Source of the DNA: Brenneria salicis ATCC 15712 = DSM 30166
GTDB taxonomy: Bacteria; Pseudomonadota; Gammaproteobacteria; Enterobacterales; Enterobacteriaceae
Reading direction: 5' to 3'
NCBI RefSeq assembly: GCF_003315515.1
Contig: NZ_QNRY01000002.1
Location: 62,001 to 126,000 of the forward strand
Length of the DNA stretch: 64,000 nucleotides
Every line of letters starts with the position of its first letter. Position 1 is the first letter of the stretch. A program made the translations under genes and the position numbers. Shown in pieces: positions 37,573-48,143 of the stretch. The notes under the pieces were generated by a model. That model was given only the letters and a program-made list of their open reading frames with translations. It was not told the DNA's origin and did no database searches.

Positions 37573-38913
37573 ATGACTAACCAAACTGATTTAACCTCAA
37601 CGCTCGCCCGGTTCATTGCCCGCAGTTTACCCAGCCCGGCGGCAATCGATGCCGCGCGCCGTGGTGTAACCGATTTTATTGCTACAGCCTTGCCGATTAC
37701 TCAGGGCGCGATTGCCGACAGCGGTTTGATCCCGTTAAAGCAGGTTTTCAACGGTACGGATAGCCAGACAAACAGTGTGATCCTGGGATATGTCGGTCAT
37801 GCGCTGGACTTTGATGACTACCATCCGGCGTTTCGCGGTCACCCCAGTACGGTGATCCTGCCGGCACTGTTTGCTCTGGCAGCGGAAAACCGCCACATCA
37901 CCGAAGAGGCCTTTTTGACCGCCTATGTGATCGGCGTGGAAGTCGCAGGCAGAATCGGTCTGGCTTGCGGACCGCGTCATTACAGTCTCGGCTATCACAA
38001 TACCGCCACATTAGGCGCGATTGCGGCGGCGGCGGCGGCGGCGCGGCTGCTTGGCGCCAGCGTTGAACAGACCGAAAATATCCTTGGTCTGGCGGCGACG
38101 CAGGCGGCGGGCTTACGCGCACAGTTTGGTTCGGCGGTAAAACCGCTTCATGCGGGGCTGGCGGCCAGAGCCGGCGTAACGGCGGCCATGCTTGCGTTGG
38201 CGGGTTTCAATGGCAATTCCGGCCAGGTTATCGAGGCTTTTCTGGCCGCGCATGGCGATCAGCTACAGCAACCACAGCTACTGACCGAGTCCTGGGGAGC
38301 GCCGTGGCGCATCGTGGCGCCCGGTCTGGAATTCAAACGCTACCCGACCTGCGGCGGAACACACAGTGCGGCGGAAGCGGCTTTCGCGCTAAGAGAGCAG
38401 TGGCATGCGCAATATAACGCCAATGTTTCACTTACCGATAGCGTGGCGCGTATTACCGTATCCTTCCCACCGGGCGGCGACATTGCGCCGTTTATCCGTC
38501 GTGCCGCAACCGGCGTAGAGGCGCGTTTCAGCCTGGAATATGTGATTGCCGCGGCGCTGCTGGAAGGTGAACTCAAGCTGACGCGTTTTGCCGAAGGGCC
38601 GGTTGATCCCGTTATTCTGGCGCTGGCCGACAAAGTCACCCGATTAGCGGACGACACCGCACCGCCGGACGAACGGGATCCTGAAGCCCGTTTCCATGAA
38701 GTCACCTTGTACCTGCACAACGGTTCAATGCTCACCCGTCGGGTCACACGTCAGGAAACGGCGGCCAAACCCACCGATCTTGACGCGAAGCTGGCACAGA
38801 ACATCAGCGCACTGCCGCATCTGGACAGCAACCAGATCCTGGCGCGCTGCGCATTAAGCACCTCCGGCGATTTGCGCTATCTGCTTGGATTACTGATTAG
38901 CGATTCAGCCTGA
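37573..38913 (+). CDS. MmgE/PrpD family protein
   Basis: This 446-residue member of the family includes 2-methylcitrate dehydratase (PrpD) and cis-aconitate decarboxylase. Family blocks are GYVGHALDFDDYHPAFRGHPST near residues 75-96, GPRHYSLGYHNTATLG, FGSAVKPLHAGLAA and LEFKRYPTCGGTHSA. It is shorter than enterobacterial PrpD (about 480 aa) and no prpBC genes are nearby, so a propionate role is not established. The ATG at 37573 is chosen over a TTG at 37549. It lies 169 bp after the chemoreceptor on the same strand. Confidence 0.9.
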   Translation: MTNQTDLTSTLARFIARSLPSPAAIDAARRGVTDFIATALPITQGAIADSGLIPLKQVFNGTDSQTNSVILGYVGHALDFDDYHPAFRGHPSTVILPALFALAAENRHITEEAFLTAYVIGVEVAGRIGLACGPRHYSLGYHNTATLGAIAAAAAAARLLGASVEQTENILGLAATQAAGLRAQFGSAVKPLHAGLAARAGVTAAMLALAGFNGNSGQVIEAFLAAHGDQLQQPQLLTESWGAPWRIVAPGLEFKRYPTCGGTHSAAEAAFALREQWHAQYNANVSLTDSVARITVSFPPGGDIAPFIRRAATGVEARFSLEYVIAAALLEGELKLTRFAEGPVDPVILALADKVTRLADDTAPPDERDPEARFHEVTLYLHNGSMLTRRVTRQETAAKPTDLDAKLAQNISALPHLDSNQILARCALSTSGDLRYLLGLLISDSA

Positions 38914-38953
38914 TTGACCAACATCATCGGCTGTTCCCATTTTTACAAAAAAA

Positions 38954-38977
38954 ATCCGGCATCGTGAGATGCCGGAT
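38954..38977 (-). terminator. Terminator of lpdA
   Basis: A 10-bp perfect stem (38954-38963 with 38968-38977) with a 4-base loop and an eight-base T run on the minus strand lies just past the lpdA stop. The convergent MmgE/PrpD gene ends on the other side. Confidence 0.9.
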
Positions 38978-39009
38978 CAGGAATGATTAACCGCTAATTG
39001 AAGGCGAAA

Positions 39010-40434
39010 TTATTTCTTCTTCGCTTTCGGGTTCGGCAGGTCGGTAATGCTGCCTTCAAAAATCTCAGCAGCCAGCCCCACGGATTCATGTAGCGTCGGG
39101 TGAGCATGGATGGTCAGCGCGATATCTTCCGCATCACAACCCATCTCGATCGCCAAACCGATTTCACCCAACAGTTCGCCGCCGTTGGTGCCGACAATCG
39201 CGCCACCGATAACACGGTGCGTTTCTTTGTCGAAAATCAGTTTGGTCATACCATCCGCACAGTCGGATGCGATAGCACGACCGGACGCCGCCCAGGGGAA
39301 GATCGCCGTCTCATAGCTGATGCCTTTCTCTTTCGCTTCTTTCTCGGTCAAACCCACCCATGCGACTTCCGGTTCGGTATAAGCAATAGAAGGAATGACT
39401 TTCGGATCGAAGTAATGTTTCTTACCCGCGACAACTTCAGCCGCGACATGACCTTCATGCACGCCTTTGTGCGCCAGCATCGGCTGACCGACAATGTCGC
39501 CAATCGCATAGATGTGCGGCACGTTGGTGCGCATTTGCTTATCAACGTGGATGAAGCCGCGATCGTCCACTTCCACGCTCGCTTTACCCGCATCCAGATT
39601 TTTACCGTTCGGTACGCGACCGATGGCCACCAGCACCGCATCGTAACGCTGCGGTTCAGCCGGCGCTTTTTTGCCTTCCATCGTCACGTAGATGCCGTCT
39701 TCTTTGGCTTCCACCGCCGTCACCTTGGTTTCCAGCATCAGCGTAAACTGCTTGCTGATACGCTTGGTGAAGACTTTAACGATATCTTTATCGGCTGCCG
39801 GGATCACCTGATCGAACATTTCCACCACGTCGATCTGAGAACCCAGCGCATGATACACGGTTCCCATTTCCAGACCGATAATACCGCCACCCATGATCAG
39901 CAAACGTTCGGGAACCGTTTTTATTTCCAGCGCATCGGTGGAATCCCATACGCGGGGATCTTCGTGCGGAATAAATGGCAGTTGGATCGGACGGGAACCT
40001 GCCGCGATAATCGCGTTATCAAAGTTGATGATGGTTTTACCGTTTTCACCCTCAACTTCCAGCGTGTTGGCGCCGGTGAATTTACCCAGACCGTTCACCA
40101 CTTTGACTTTACGGCCTTTGGCCATACCAGCCAGACCACCGGTCAATTGGTTGATGACTTTCTCTTTCCACAGCCGGATCTTGTCAATATCGGTTTTCGG
40201 CTCGCCGAATACGATGCCATGCTCAGCCAGCGCTTTGGCTTCTTCAATGACTTTGGCGACGTGCAGTAATGCTTTGGAAGGGATACAGCCAACGTTCAGA
40301 CAAACACCACCCAGCGTGGCGTAGCGCTCCACCAGTACGGTTTCCAGGCCTAAGTCCGCGCAGCGGAATGCCGCGGAATACCCGGCAGGGCCGGCACCAA
40401 GTACCACTACCTGAGCTTTAATTTCAGTACTCAT
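39010..40434 (-). CDS. lpdA: Dihydrolipoyl dehydrogenase (E3)
   Basis: This FAD enzyme reoxidises dihydrolipoamide in the pyruvate and 2-oxoglutarate dehydrogenase and glycine cleavage complexes. The 474-residue product has the FAD motif GAGPAGYSAA, the redox disulfide in GGVCLNVGCIPSK, the NAD motif GGGIIGLEMG and the C-terminal base in HAHPTLHES. The ATG at 40434 matches the E. coli N-terminus (MSTEIK); an extra ATG lies one codon upstream. It is last in the pdhR-aceE-aceF-lpdA order but separated from aceF by 214 bp and a terminator, so it probably also has its own promoter. Confidence 0.98.
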   Translation of the reverse strand: MSTEIKAQVVVLGAGPAGYSAAFRCADLGLETVLVERYATLGGVCLNVGCIPSKALLHVAKVIEEAKALAEHGIVFGEPKTDIDKIRLWKEKVINQLTGGLAGMAKGRKVKVVNGLGKFTGANTLEVEGENGKTIINFDNAIIAAGSRPIQLPFIPHEDPRVWDSTDALEIKTVPERLLIMGGGIIGLEMGTVYHALGSQIDVVEMFDQVIPAADKDIVKVFTKRISKQFTLMLETKVTAVEAKEDGIYVTMEGKKAPAEPQRYDAVLVAIGRVPNGKNLDAGKASVEVDDRGFIHVDKQMRTNVPHIYAIGDIVGQPMLAHKGVHEGHVAAEVVAGKKHYFDPKVIPSIAYTEPEVAWVGLTEKEAKEKGISYETAIFPWAASGRAIASDCADGMTKLIFDKETHRVIGGAIVGTNGGELLGEIGLAIEMGCDAEDIALTIHAHPTLHESVGLAAEIFEGSITDLPNPKAKKK

Positions 40435-40619
40435 CATGACCTCTTAATTAATTTCCGGCGGGTCTGTGACGTCATTGTTATTGAGCCTCAACGCCCTCTT
40501 CCACCGGGACGTGTCTTTGTCGCCGTAGTTTACAAAACCGTTAACATTTTTGAAACAATAAGCGACTAACGATTTGTCCTTAATCACGGATAGCTGTAAC
40601 TAACGACAGCTTACCAGAA

Positions 40620-40645
40620 AAAAGCCGACCGTCAGGCCGGCTTTT
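40620..40645 (-). terminator. Terminator between aceF and lpdA
   Basis: An 11-base-pair stem (40620-40630 with 40635-40645, one G-U pair on the minus-strand RNA) with a 4-base loop ends in TTTTTTC just after the aceF stop. It would limit read-through into lpdA. Confidence 0.8.
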
Positions 40646-40648
40646 CGA

Positions 40649-42538
40649 TTACATCACCAGACGGCGAATGTCAGACAACATGTTGTTGATGATGGTAATA
40701 AAGCGCGCACCATCAGCACCGTCAATGACACGGTGGTCGAAGGACAGAGATATCGGCATCATCAGACGCGGCGTAAACTCTTTACCGTTCCACACGGGTT
40801 CCATCGCGGACTTGGACACACCCAGGATAGCCACTTCCGGCGCATTGACAATCGGCGCGAAATACGTCGTACCCAGGCCGCCGATGCTGGAAATGGTGAA
40901 GCATCCGCCTTGCATTTCGCCGGCCGTCAACTTACCGTCACGGGCTTTCTTGGAGATCGTCATCAGTTCAAGTGAAAGCTCGATGATGCCTTTCTTGTTC
41001 ACGTCTTTGAACACGGGAACCACCAGACCATTCGGGGTATCCACCGCCACGCCGATATTGATGTATTTCTTCAACGTCAGTTTCTGAGCGTCTTCCGACA
41101 GCGAACTGTTGAAACGCGGCATCTGCTCCAACGCATAAGCAACGGCTTTCATGATGAAAACAACCGGGGTGATCTTCACATCCAGTTTTTTCTTCTCCGC
41201 TTCCAGATTCTGCTGTTTACGGAACGCTTCCAGATCGGTGATATCCGTTTTGTCGAAGTGCGTAACGTGCGGGATCATTACCCAGTTACGGCTCAGGTTG
41301 GCGCCGGAAATTTTCTGGATGCGGCCCAGTTCGACTTCTTCAACTTCACCGAACTTGCTGAAGTCCACTTTCGGCCAAGGCAACATGCCCGGCAGACCGC
41401 CACCGCTAGCCGCCGGCGCGGACTCCGCACGTTTCACCGCGTCTTTCACGTAAGCCTGAACGTCTTCGCGCAGGATGCGGCCTTTATGCCCGGTTCCCTT
41501 CACTTTTGCCAGATTCACGCCAAATTCACGCGCCAGACGACGGATAACCGGCGTCGCGTGCACATAGGCATCATTCTCGGCAAACTCGCCCTTGCTTTCC
41601 GCTTTCGCCGCAGGCGCGACGGCGGTTTCTTCTTTCTTGGCCGGTGCAGATTCCTGCCTGGCCGCCGGAGCCGGAGCAGCGGCAGGCGCCGCGCCTTCAA
41701 CTTCGAAGACCATAATCAGCGAACCGGTTTTAACTTTGTCGCCGGTGCTGATCTTGATTTCTTTCACCGTACCGGCGAAGGGCGCCGGGACTTCCATGGA
41801 AGCCTTGTCGCCTTCAACGGTAATCAGTGATTGTTCAGCGGCGATTTTATCGCCCACTTTAACCATCACTTCCGTGACTTCAACTTCGTCACCGCCGATA
41901 TCCGGCACATTGACGTCTTTCGCCGCCGCTGCGCCGCTGGCGGCGGCTGGCGCCGCTTCCGTATTGCTTTCTTCTTTAGCCGGCGTTGAACCACCCGCGC
42001 CCGCTACGTCAAAGACCATAATCAGCGAACCAGTTTTCACTTTATCGCCGGTGCTGATTTTGATTTCTTTAACCGTGCCGGCAAATGGCGCAGGCACTTC
42101 CATGGACGCTTTATCACCTTCTACGGTAATCAGGGATTGCTCGGCTTCAACGCTGTCGCCGACTTTGACCAGCACTTCGGTGACTTCAACTTCATCCGCG
42201 CCGATATCCGGCACGTCAACTTCTTTGCTGGCGTTGGCGGCAGCGGCTGGTTTGGCGTCTTCCTGCTTCTCTTCCGCTTTGGCGGGCGCAGCATCGGCTG
42301 CGCCGTCGGCGGAATCGAAAATCATGATAAGTTTGCCGGTTTCCACTTTGTCGCCGACAGCCACTTTGATCTCTTTAACCACACCGGCCTGCGGCGAAGG
42401 CACTTCCATAGAAGCCTTGTCGCCCTCTACGGTTATCAGCGACTGTTCAGCTTCGACTTTATCGCCCACCTTCACCATCACTTCGGTGACTTCAACTTCA
42501 TCTGCACCGATGTCCGGTACGTTGATTTCGATAGCCAT
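40649..42538 (-). CDS. aceF: Dihydrolipoyllysine acetyltransferase (E2) of pyruvate dehydrogenase
   Basis: This 629-residue core of the pyruvate dehydrogenase complex has three tandem lipoyl domains, each with the lipoylated lysine in GDKASMEVP (residues about 1-75, 107-180 and 210-283), joined by Ala/Pro-rich linkers. A peripheral subunit-binding domain ([25 protein letters not shown]) and a catalytic domain with the [12 protein letters not shown] active-site block follow. The three lipoyl segments are near-repeats at DNA level. It follows aceE by 14 bp. Confidence 0.98.
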   Translation of the reverse strand: MAIEINVPDIGADEVEVTEVMVKVGDKVEAEQSLITVEGDKASMEVPSPQAGVVKEIKVAVGDKVETGKLIMIFDSADGAADAAPAKAEEKQEDAKPAAAANASKEVDVPDIGADEVEVTEVLVKVGDSVEAEQSLITVEGDKASMEVPAPFAGTVKEIKISTGDKVKTGSLIMVFDVAGAGGSTPAKEESNTEAAPAAASGAAAAKDVNVPDIGGDEVEVTEVMVKVGDKIAAEQSLITVEGDKASMEVPAPFAGTVKEIKISTGDKVKTGSLIMVFEVEGAAPAAAPAPAARQESAPAKKEETAVAPAAKAESKGEFAENDAYVHATPVIRRLAREFGVNLAKVKGTGHKGRILREDVQAYVKDAVKRAESAPAASGGGLPGMLPWPKVDFSKFGEVEEVELGRIQKISGANLSRNWVMIPHVTHFDKTDITDLEAFRKQQNLEAEKKKLDVKITPVVFIMKAVAYALEQMPRFNSSLSEDAQKLTLKKYINIGVAVDTPNGLVVPVFKDVNKKGIIELSLELMTISKKARDGKLTAGEMQGGCFTISSIGGLGTTYFAPIVNAPEVAILGVSKSAMEPVWNGKEFTPRLMMPISLSFDHRVIDGADGARFITIINNMLSDIRRLVM

Positions 42539-42552
42539 GTAATCTTTACCTC

Positions 42553-45216
42553 TTATGCCAGACGCGGGTTGACTTTATCTGCATCGATTTCGAATTTAGT
42601 GATGGCGTCGGCAACCACTTTCTTATCAATTTCACCGCGTTTAGCCAGTTCACCCAATGCCGCAACCACAACGTAAGACGCATCCACTTCGAAGTGATGA
42701 CGCAAATTCTCACGGCTGTCGGAACGACCGAAACCGTCAGTACCCAGAACACGATAATCGCTGGCCGGGATAAAGTTACGGATTTGCTCGGCAAACAGCT
42801 TCATGTAGTCGGTTGACGCTACCGCTGGCGCATCGCTCAAAACCTGAGCCACATAAGGTACGCGTGGTTCTTCGGTCGGGTGCAGCATGTTCCAGCGTTC
42901 ACAATCCTGACCATCGCGCGCCAGTTCAGTGAAGGAGGTAACGCTAAACACATCAGAACCGATGCCGTAGTCTTTCGCCAGGATCTGCGCCGCTTCACGC
43001 ACGTGACGCAAGATGGAGCCGGAGCCCAGCAACTGCACTTTACCTTTGCCGCCTTCAACCGTTTCCAGCTTGTAAATACCCTTACGGATACCCTCTTCCG
43101 CCTCTTGCGGCATCGCCGGCATGTGGTAGTTTTCGTTCAGCGTGGTGATGTAGTAGTAAATGTTTTCCTGCGCTTCGCCATACATACGATGCAAACCGTC
43201 ATGCATAATGACAGCGACTTCATAAGCATAGGCCGGATCGTAGGAAATGCAGTTCGGGATAGTCAGAGACTGGATATGGCTGTGACCATCTTCGTGCTGC
43301 AAACCTTCGCCGTTCAGCGTAGTACGACCGGACGTACCGCCGATCAGGAAGCCGCGCGCCTGTTGGTCGCCTGCCGCCCAGCACAGGTCGCCGATACGTT
43401 GGAAGCCGAACATGGAGTAGTAAATGTAGAACGGGATCATCGGCAGATCATTGGTGCTGTAAGACGTCGTCGCCGCCAGCCAGGATGAACCGGCGCCCAA
43501 TTCGTTGATCCCTTCTTGCAGGATCTGACCTTTTTTGTCTTCTTTGTAGTAAGCAACCTGCTCACGGTCTTGCGGGGTGTATTGCTGACCGTTCGGGCTG
43601 TAAATACCAATCTGACGGAACAGACCTTCCATACCAAAGGTACGCGCTTCATCGGCGATGATCGGCACCAGACGATCTTTGATCGATTGGTTCTTCAGCA
43701 TCACGTTCAGGGCGCGCACAAACGCGATAGTGGTGGAGATCTCTTTGTTCTGCTCTTCCAGCAGGGTGTTGAAATCTTCCAACGTCGGCAGTTCCAGTTT
43801 TTCACTGAAGTTCGGCTGACGGCTTGGCAGGTAACCTTCCAACGCCTGACGACGCTCGTGCAGGTATTTGTATTCCGCCGAGTCTTTATCGAAAGTGATG
43901 TACGGCAGTTTTTCGATGTTTTCATCGCTGACCGGCACATTGAAACGATCGCGGAAGTAACGCACGCCATCCATGTTGATTTTCTTAACCTGGTGAGCGA
44001 TGTTTTTGCCTTCAGCGGCGTCACCCATACCATAACCTTTGATGGTATGCGCCAGGATCACCACCGGTTTGTCTTTGGTTTCCTGCGCTTTTTTCAGTGC
44101 GGCAAAGACTTTCTTCGGATCATGACCACCACGGTTCAATGCCCAAATCTGATCGTCGGTCCAGTCTTTGACCAGGGCCGCCGTTTCCGGATATTTACCG
44201 AAGAAGTGCTCGCGAACGTAAGCGCCGTTTTTGGATTTGAAGGTCTGGTAGTCGCCATCGACGGTTTCGTTCATCAGTTGGATCAGTTTACCGCTGGTGT
44301 CTTTACGCAGCAGTTCGTCCCAACGTCCGCCCCAGATCACCTTGATCACTTCCCAGCCAGCGCCGCCGAAAATGCCTTCCAGTTCGTTAATGATTTTACC
44401 ATTACCGGTAACCGGGCCATCCAGACGTTGCAAGTTACAGTTGATCACGAACACCAGATTATCCAGTTTTTCACGGGTGGCGATGGTAATAGCCCCCTTG
44501 GATTCCGGTTCGTCCATTTCACCGTCGCCCAGGAAAGCGTAAACGGTTTGTTTAGACGTATCCTTCAGACCACGATGCTCCAGATATTTCAGGAACTTAG
44601 CCTGATAAATGGCGCCGATCGGCCCCAATCCCATGGAAACGGTCGGGAACTGCCAGAATTCCGGCATCAGTTTCGGATGCGGGTAAGAAGACAGGCCTTT
44701 GCCATGCACTTCCTGACGGAAGTTGTTCATCTGCTCTTCAGTCAGACGGCCTTCAAGGAAAGCGCGGGCATAAACGCCGGGAGAAATGTGACCCTGGAAG
44801 TAAACCAGATCGCCGCCGTCCTGTGCATTACGCGCACGGAAGAAGTGGTTGAAGCACACTTCATAGAACGTTGCTGAAGACTGGAAAGACGCCATGTGGC
44901 CGCCCAGGTCCAGATCTTTTTTCGACGCACGCAGAACCGTCATGACCGCGTTCCAGCGAATCGCTGAGCGAATACGTCTTTCCAGATCCAGATCACCTGG
45001 ATATTCCGGCTCGTCTTCCACTGCGATGGTATTGACGTATAGACGTGCGGCACTGCCGGCAGCAACGCTCACACCACCTTTACGTGCTTCACTCAGCACC
45101 TGATCAATCAGATACTGAGCGCGCTCAACACCCTCTTCACGGATGACCGATTCGATCGCCTGCAGCCAGTCGCGGGTTTCGATCGGATCCACGTCATTAT
45201 TTAAACGATCTGACAT
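42553..45216 (-). CDS. aceE: Pyruvate dehydrogenase E1 component
   Basis: This thiamine diphosphate enzyme decarboxylates pyruvate and acetylates the E2 lipoyl groups. It is 887 residues, identical in length to E. coli AceE. The ThDP/Mg motif is [12 protein letters not shown], and the N-terminal [36 protein letters not shown] is typical. It is the second gene of the pdhR operon. Confidence 0.98.
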   Translation of the reverse strand: MSDRLNNDVDPIETRDWLQAIESVIREEGVERAQYLIDQVLSEARKGGVSVAAGSAARLYVNTIAVEDEPEYPGDLDLERRIRSAIRWNAVMTVLRASKKDLDLGGHMASFQSSATFYEVCFNHFFRARNAQDGGDLVYFQGHISPGVYARAFLEGRLTEEQMNNFRQEVHGKGLSSYPHPKLMPEFWQFPTVSMGLGPIGAIYQAKFLKYLEHRGLKDTSKQTVYAFLGDGEMDEPESKGAITIATREKLDNLVFVINCNLQRLDGPVTGNGKIINELEGIFGGAGWEVIKVIWGGRWDELLRKDTSGKLIQLMNETVDGDYQTFKSKNGAYVREHFFGKYPETAALVKDWTDDQIWALNRGGHDPKKVFAALKKAQETKDKPVVILAHTIKGYGMGDAAEGKNIAHQVKKINMDGVRYFRDRFNVPVSDENIEKLPYITFDKDSAEYKYLHERRQALEGYLPSRQPNFSEKLELPTLEDFNTLLEEQNKEISTTIAFVRALNVMLKNQSIKDRLVPIIADEARTFGMEGLFRQIGIYSPNGQQYTPQDREQVAYYKEDKKGQILQEGINELGAGSSWLAATTSYSTNDLPMIPFYIYYSMFGFQRIGDLCWAAGDQQARGFLIGGTSGRTTLNGEGLQHEDGHSHIQSLTIPNCISYDPAYAYEVAVIMHDGLHRMYGEAQENIYYYITTLNENYHMPAMPQEAEEGIRKGIYKLETVEGGKGKVQLLGSGSILRHVREAAQILAKDYGIGSDVFSVTSFTELARDGQDCERWNMLHPTEEPRVPYVAQVLSDAPAVASTDYMKLFAEQIRNFIPASDYRVLGTDGFGRSDSRENLRHHFEVDASYVVVAALGELAKRGEIDKKVVADAITKFEIDADKVNPRLA

Positions 45217-45355
45217 GGTTGTTCCTTATCTTCTCTAATAAGTTGGTTTATTGGAGCCTGTCTTCTTGTGCTCTGACTTATTCAGTTATAAGTAAAGCAC
45301 ATGAAGACAGGCCCATCGTCATAGTTACCGCATTCAGAGCCCTGAAACAGGACGC

Positions 45356-46120
45356 TCAATCCTTGCGTTGCTGGAGTCGACGCAGCGATCGCTCACGCCG
45401 ACTATGTTCCCGGTTAAGATCCAGCAATATCTCCTCAATAAACGCCAGATGGCGATGTGATGCTTCACGAGCCTTTTCTGGTTCGCGGGCAACTATCGCC
45501 TCAAAAATTCCAGCGCGATGAATGCTTACCTGCGCCAGCACTTCACGGCTTAGATAGAGCAATTCAAAATTCTGTCTTACGTTCTGTTCCAGCAACGGCC
45601 CCATGCAACGCAGCAAGTGCAGCAACACCACATTATGCGAAGCCTCTGTAACAGCGACCTGATACTGCATCACCGCTTCCGATTCCGCGTTCAAATCTCC
45701 TGACTCTCTGGCCTGCTGAATGACGGCGTGGCAATCCCGGATGCGTTGAAGATCCGATTCCGTACCACGTAACGCAGCGTAATAGGCGGCAATGCCTTCC
45801 AAAGCGTGACGGGTTTCCAACAGATCGAATTGTGATTCGGGATGTGTGCTCAGTAGTTCCGCCAGCGGATCGCTGACGCTTTGCCAAAGATTGGTTTGAA
45901 CGAAAGTACCGCCACCCTGACGGCGCAAAAGTAACCCTTTGACTTCCAGGCGTTGAATGGCTTCTCTCAGAGAAGGGCGGGAGACATCGAACTGTTTCGC
46001 CAGTTCGCGCTCCGGGGGGAGTTTTTCGCCGGGGCGCAAGGTTCCCTCAAGGATCAGAAATTCCAGTTGCTGCTCAATCACATCTGACAGCTTAGGCTGA
46101 CGGATCTTGCTGTATGCCAT
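45356..46120 (-). CDS. pdhR: PdhR, pyruvate-sensing repressor of the pyruvate dehydrogenase operon
   Basis: This 254-residue GntR/FadR-family repressor has an N-terminal winged helix ([26 protein letters not shown]) and a C-terminal FCD ligand domain. Pyruvate releases it from DNA. It is the first gene of pdhR-aceE-aceF, and a perfect PdhR box lies 33 bp upstream of its start, giving autoregulation. Divergent aroP starts 637 bp away. Confidence 0.97.
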   Translation of the reverse strand: MAYSKIRQPKLSDVIEQQLEFLILEGTLRPGEKLPPERELAKQFDVSRPSLREAIQRLEVKGLLLRRQGGGTFVQTNLWQSVSDPLAELLSTHPESQFDLLETRHALEGIAAYYAALRGTESDLQRIRDCHAVIQQARESGDLNAESEAVMQYQVAVTEASHNVVLLHLLRCMGPLLEQNVRQNFELLYLSREVLAQVSIHRAGIFEAIVAREPEKAREASHRHLAFIEEILLDLNREHSRRERSLRRLQQRKD

Positions 46121-46152
46121 GGTGAATTCTTCTCTGCGAATGGCGCGGAGTC

Positions 46153-46169
46153 AATTGGTAATACCAATT
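46153..46169. promoter_or_regulatory. PdhR operator
   Basis: AATTGGT-AAT-ACCAATT is a perfect 17-bp palindrome matching the PdhR consensus AATTGGTnnnACCAATT, 33 bp before pdhR. Confidence 0.93.
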
Positions 46170-46669
46170 TCAAAAACATGACGCTAAAGTAACAAAGTAT
46201 TCACCTTCTGTCCATAAGGATGTGGAGCGAAATCACCAATCCCCTCAGATTTTAACAAACGCACCAGCAATATAAGGCAACGTGACGATCCACCTGTAAT
46301 ACTCCCCTTGATCCCCCTGATTAATATTTTAACTTTTTTGAAACGCAAGGTAGTCATTGCTGAACCGTTAAACCTTGAATATAATTGAATATAAATTCAT
46401 TTATTATGAATTATTATTCCATTTTTTGTGATAAAAAATTTTCCCATTGTTCCTTTTACCGGCGATCCTCGCCTCGCTGGTAAAAAGAGAATAACGATGA
46501 TGACGTTTTTAAAATATTCGCAATATCGTGAGCAGCAATTCGGACGTGCGCCAGCTTGATGGCGATGATTTTTATCTATTGATACGTAAAGAAATCAGTG
46601 CAATTTGGCGTGCATATCACTATTCTCTGACAAAGGGTAGATACCGCAGGACATTAGCCGGCATTTCAC

Positions 46670-46687
46670 GGTAAAAATAAAATTACA
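46670..46687. promoter_or_regulatory. Candidate TyrR box upstream of aroP
   Basis: GGTAAA-N6-ATTACA differs from TGTAAA-N6-TTTACA at one base per half and keeps the essential G-N14-C spacing. It lies 71 bp before the aroP start. TyrR represses aroP in E. coli. Confidence 0.55.
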
Positions 46688-46757
46688 CAAACGTAAAGCA
46701 AAACACGTCTTGCTACCGCATCCGTGTTTTGCTTGTCATGGCAGAGGATTAAATTTG

Positions 46758-48071
46758 ATGGATGACCAACAACAAGACGGGACGCTAAAGCGCGGCTTGA
46801 AAAATCGTCATATCCAGTTGATAGCTTTGGGCGGCGCGGTGGGGACCGGGCTTTTTCTCGGTATCGCGCAAACAATCAAAATGGCTGGGCCATCGGTACT
46901 ATTGGGTTATGCGATCGGCGGCTTTATTGCTTTTCTTATTATGCGTCAACTTGGCGAAATGGTGGTGGAAGAGCCTGTTGCCGGTTTTGCCTCCGGCTGG
47001 AACTACTGGGTGCTGTACGTGCTGGTCGCCATGGCGGAACTGAGCGCCGTCGGCATCTATGTACAATACTGGTGGCCGGATATCCCGACCTGGGTCTCCG
47101 CCGCCGTTTTCTTCTTGCTCATTAACGCGATCAACCTGGCGAACGTCAAAGTTTACGGCGAAATAGAATTCTGGTTCGCCATCATCAAAATCGCGGCCAT
47201 TATCGGCATGATCGTTTTTGGTGGTTGGTTGCTGATTAGCGGTTCTGGCGGCCCGGAAGCAACGGTAACCAACCTGTGGGCGCAGGGCGGATTTTTCCCG
47301 AACGGCATCGACGGGCTGGTCATGGCGATGGCCGTCATCATGTTCTCATTTGGCGGACTGGAACTGGTCGGGATCACCGCGGCGGAAGCCGATAACCCGG
47401 AAAAAAGCATTCCGCGCGCCACCAATCAGGTCATCTACCGTATTCTGATCTTTTATATCGGCTCACTGACCATCCTGCTGTCGCTTTATCCCTGGGGTAA
47501 AGTGGTCGAAGGCGGTAGTCCGTTTGTCATGATCTTCCACGAACTCAACAGCAATGTGGTGGCGACCGTACTGAACATCGTGGTGCTGACCGCAGCGTTA
47601 TCGGTTTATAACAGTTGCGTTTATTGCAATAGCCGCATGTTGTATGGTCTGGCGAAACAAGGCAATGGCCCCAAAGTATTGCAAACGGTTGATGGACGCG
47701 GCGTGCCTGTCGTGGCGATCGGCGTATCGGCGCTGGCGACCGCACTGTGCGTCGTGATCAACTACCTGCTCCCCGGCAAGGCTTTTGAATTACTGATGGC
47801 GCTGGTGGTTTCTGCATTGGTGATTAACTGGGCGATGATCAGTCTGGCGCACCTGAAATTCCGGGCGCAAAAAGACAGAGAAGGCACCGCCACCAGGTTT
47901 AAAGCCTTACTTTATCCGCTGGGCAACTATCTCTGCCTGGTGTTCCTGGCCGGCATACTGGTCATCATGTATCTGATGCCCGGCATCCAGATTTCAGTGC
48001 TGTTGATTCCGGTCTGGTTGATTATTTTGGGTATCGGCTACATCTTTAAGCAGAAGAAGGCAGGCCGTTAA
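46758..48071 (+). CDS. aroP: Aromatic amino acid permease AroP with an internal 15-residue deletion
   Basis: This APC-family symporter for Phe, Tyr and Trp is 437 residues against about 457 in E. coli. It aligns throughout, except that EEPVAG (ending at residue 76) is followed directly by FASGWNYW. In E. coli AroP a 15-residue segment (SFSHFAYKYWGSFAG), strongly conserved in the family between TM2 and TM3, lies there. The lost piece ends in the same AG-F junction, so slippage between short repeats could explain the in-frame 45-bp loss. The remaining frame is intact. The ATG at 46758 has an AGAGGA site and fits the family start. Transport activity is doubtful. Confidence 0.93.
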   Translation: MDDQQQDGTLKRGLKNRHIQLIALGGAVGTGLFLGIAQTIKMAGPSVLLGYAIGGFIAFLIMRQLGEMVVEEPVAGFASGWNYWVLYVLVAMAELSAVGIYVQYWWPDIPTWVSAAVFFLLINAINLANVKVYGEIEFWFAIIKIAAIIGMIVFGGWLLISGSGGPEATVTNLWAQGGFFPNGIDGLVMAMAVIMFSFGGLELVGITAAEADNPEKSIPRATNQVIYRILIFYIGSLTILLSLYPWGKVVEGGSPFVMIFHELNSNVVATVLNIVVLTAALSVYNSCVYCNSRMLYGLAKQGNGPKVLQTVDGRGVPVVAIGVSALATALCVVINYLLPGKAFELLMALVVSALVINWAMISLAHLKFRAQKDREGTATRFKALLYPLGNYLCLVFLAGILVIMYLMPGIQISVLLIPVWLIILGIGYIFKQKKAGR

Positions 48072-48092
48072 GATTTCACCTGCAAAATAAAC

Positions 48093-48117
48093 AAATGGCC
48101 GATAATTTCGGCCATTT
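48093..48117 (+). terminator. Terminator of aroP
   Basis: A 10-bp perfect stem (48093-48102 with 48108-48117, including flanking A/T pairs), a 5-base loop and a TTTTT tail lie 22 bp past the stop. It may also serve the convergent ampE. Confidence 0.85.
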
Positions 48118-48143
48118 TTCATGTTGTACACCGCTTGCCTGAT

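Larger units (their letters stand above)
46121..46757. other. Long pdhR-aroP intergenic region
   Basis: This 637-bp AT-rich divergent region carries the PdhR box, a TyrR-like box near aroP, a composite hairpin at 46454-46485 (TTTTACC/GGTAAAA outer arms around a GGCG/CGCC inner stem) and a 20-codon frame at 46497-46559 with a weak ribosome site. Nothing else is recognised. Confidence 0.5.

Noticed and set aside
39100-40269. 389-codon plus-strand frame opposite lpdA
   Set aside because: Antisense shadow; His/Arg/Phe-rich with no motifs.
41592-42542. 316-codon Ser/Thr/Pro-rich plus-strand frame opposite aceF, looking like a repetitive surface protein
   Set aside because: The repetition comes from the three lipoyl domains on the coding strand.
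43516-44877. 453-codon plus-strand frame opposite aceE
   Set aside because: Composition is typical of an antisense shadow of a strongly codon-biased gene, and aceE is certain on the other strand.
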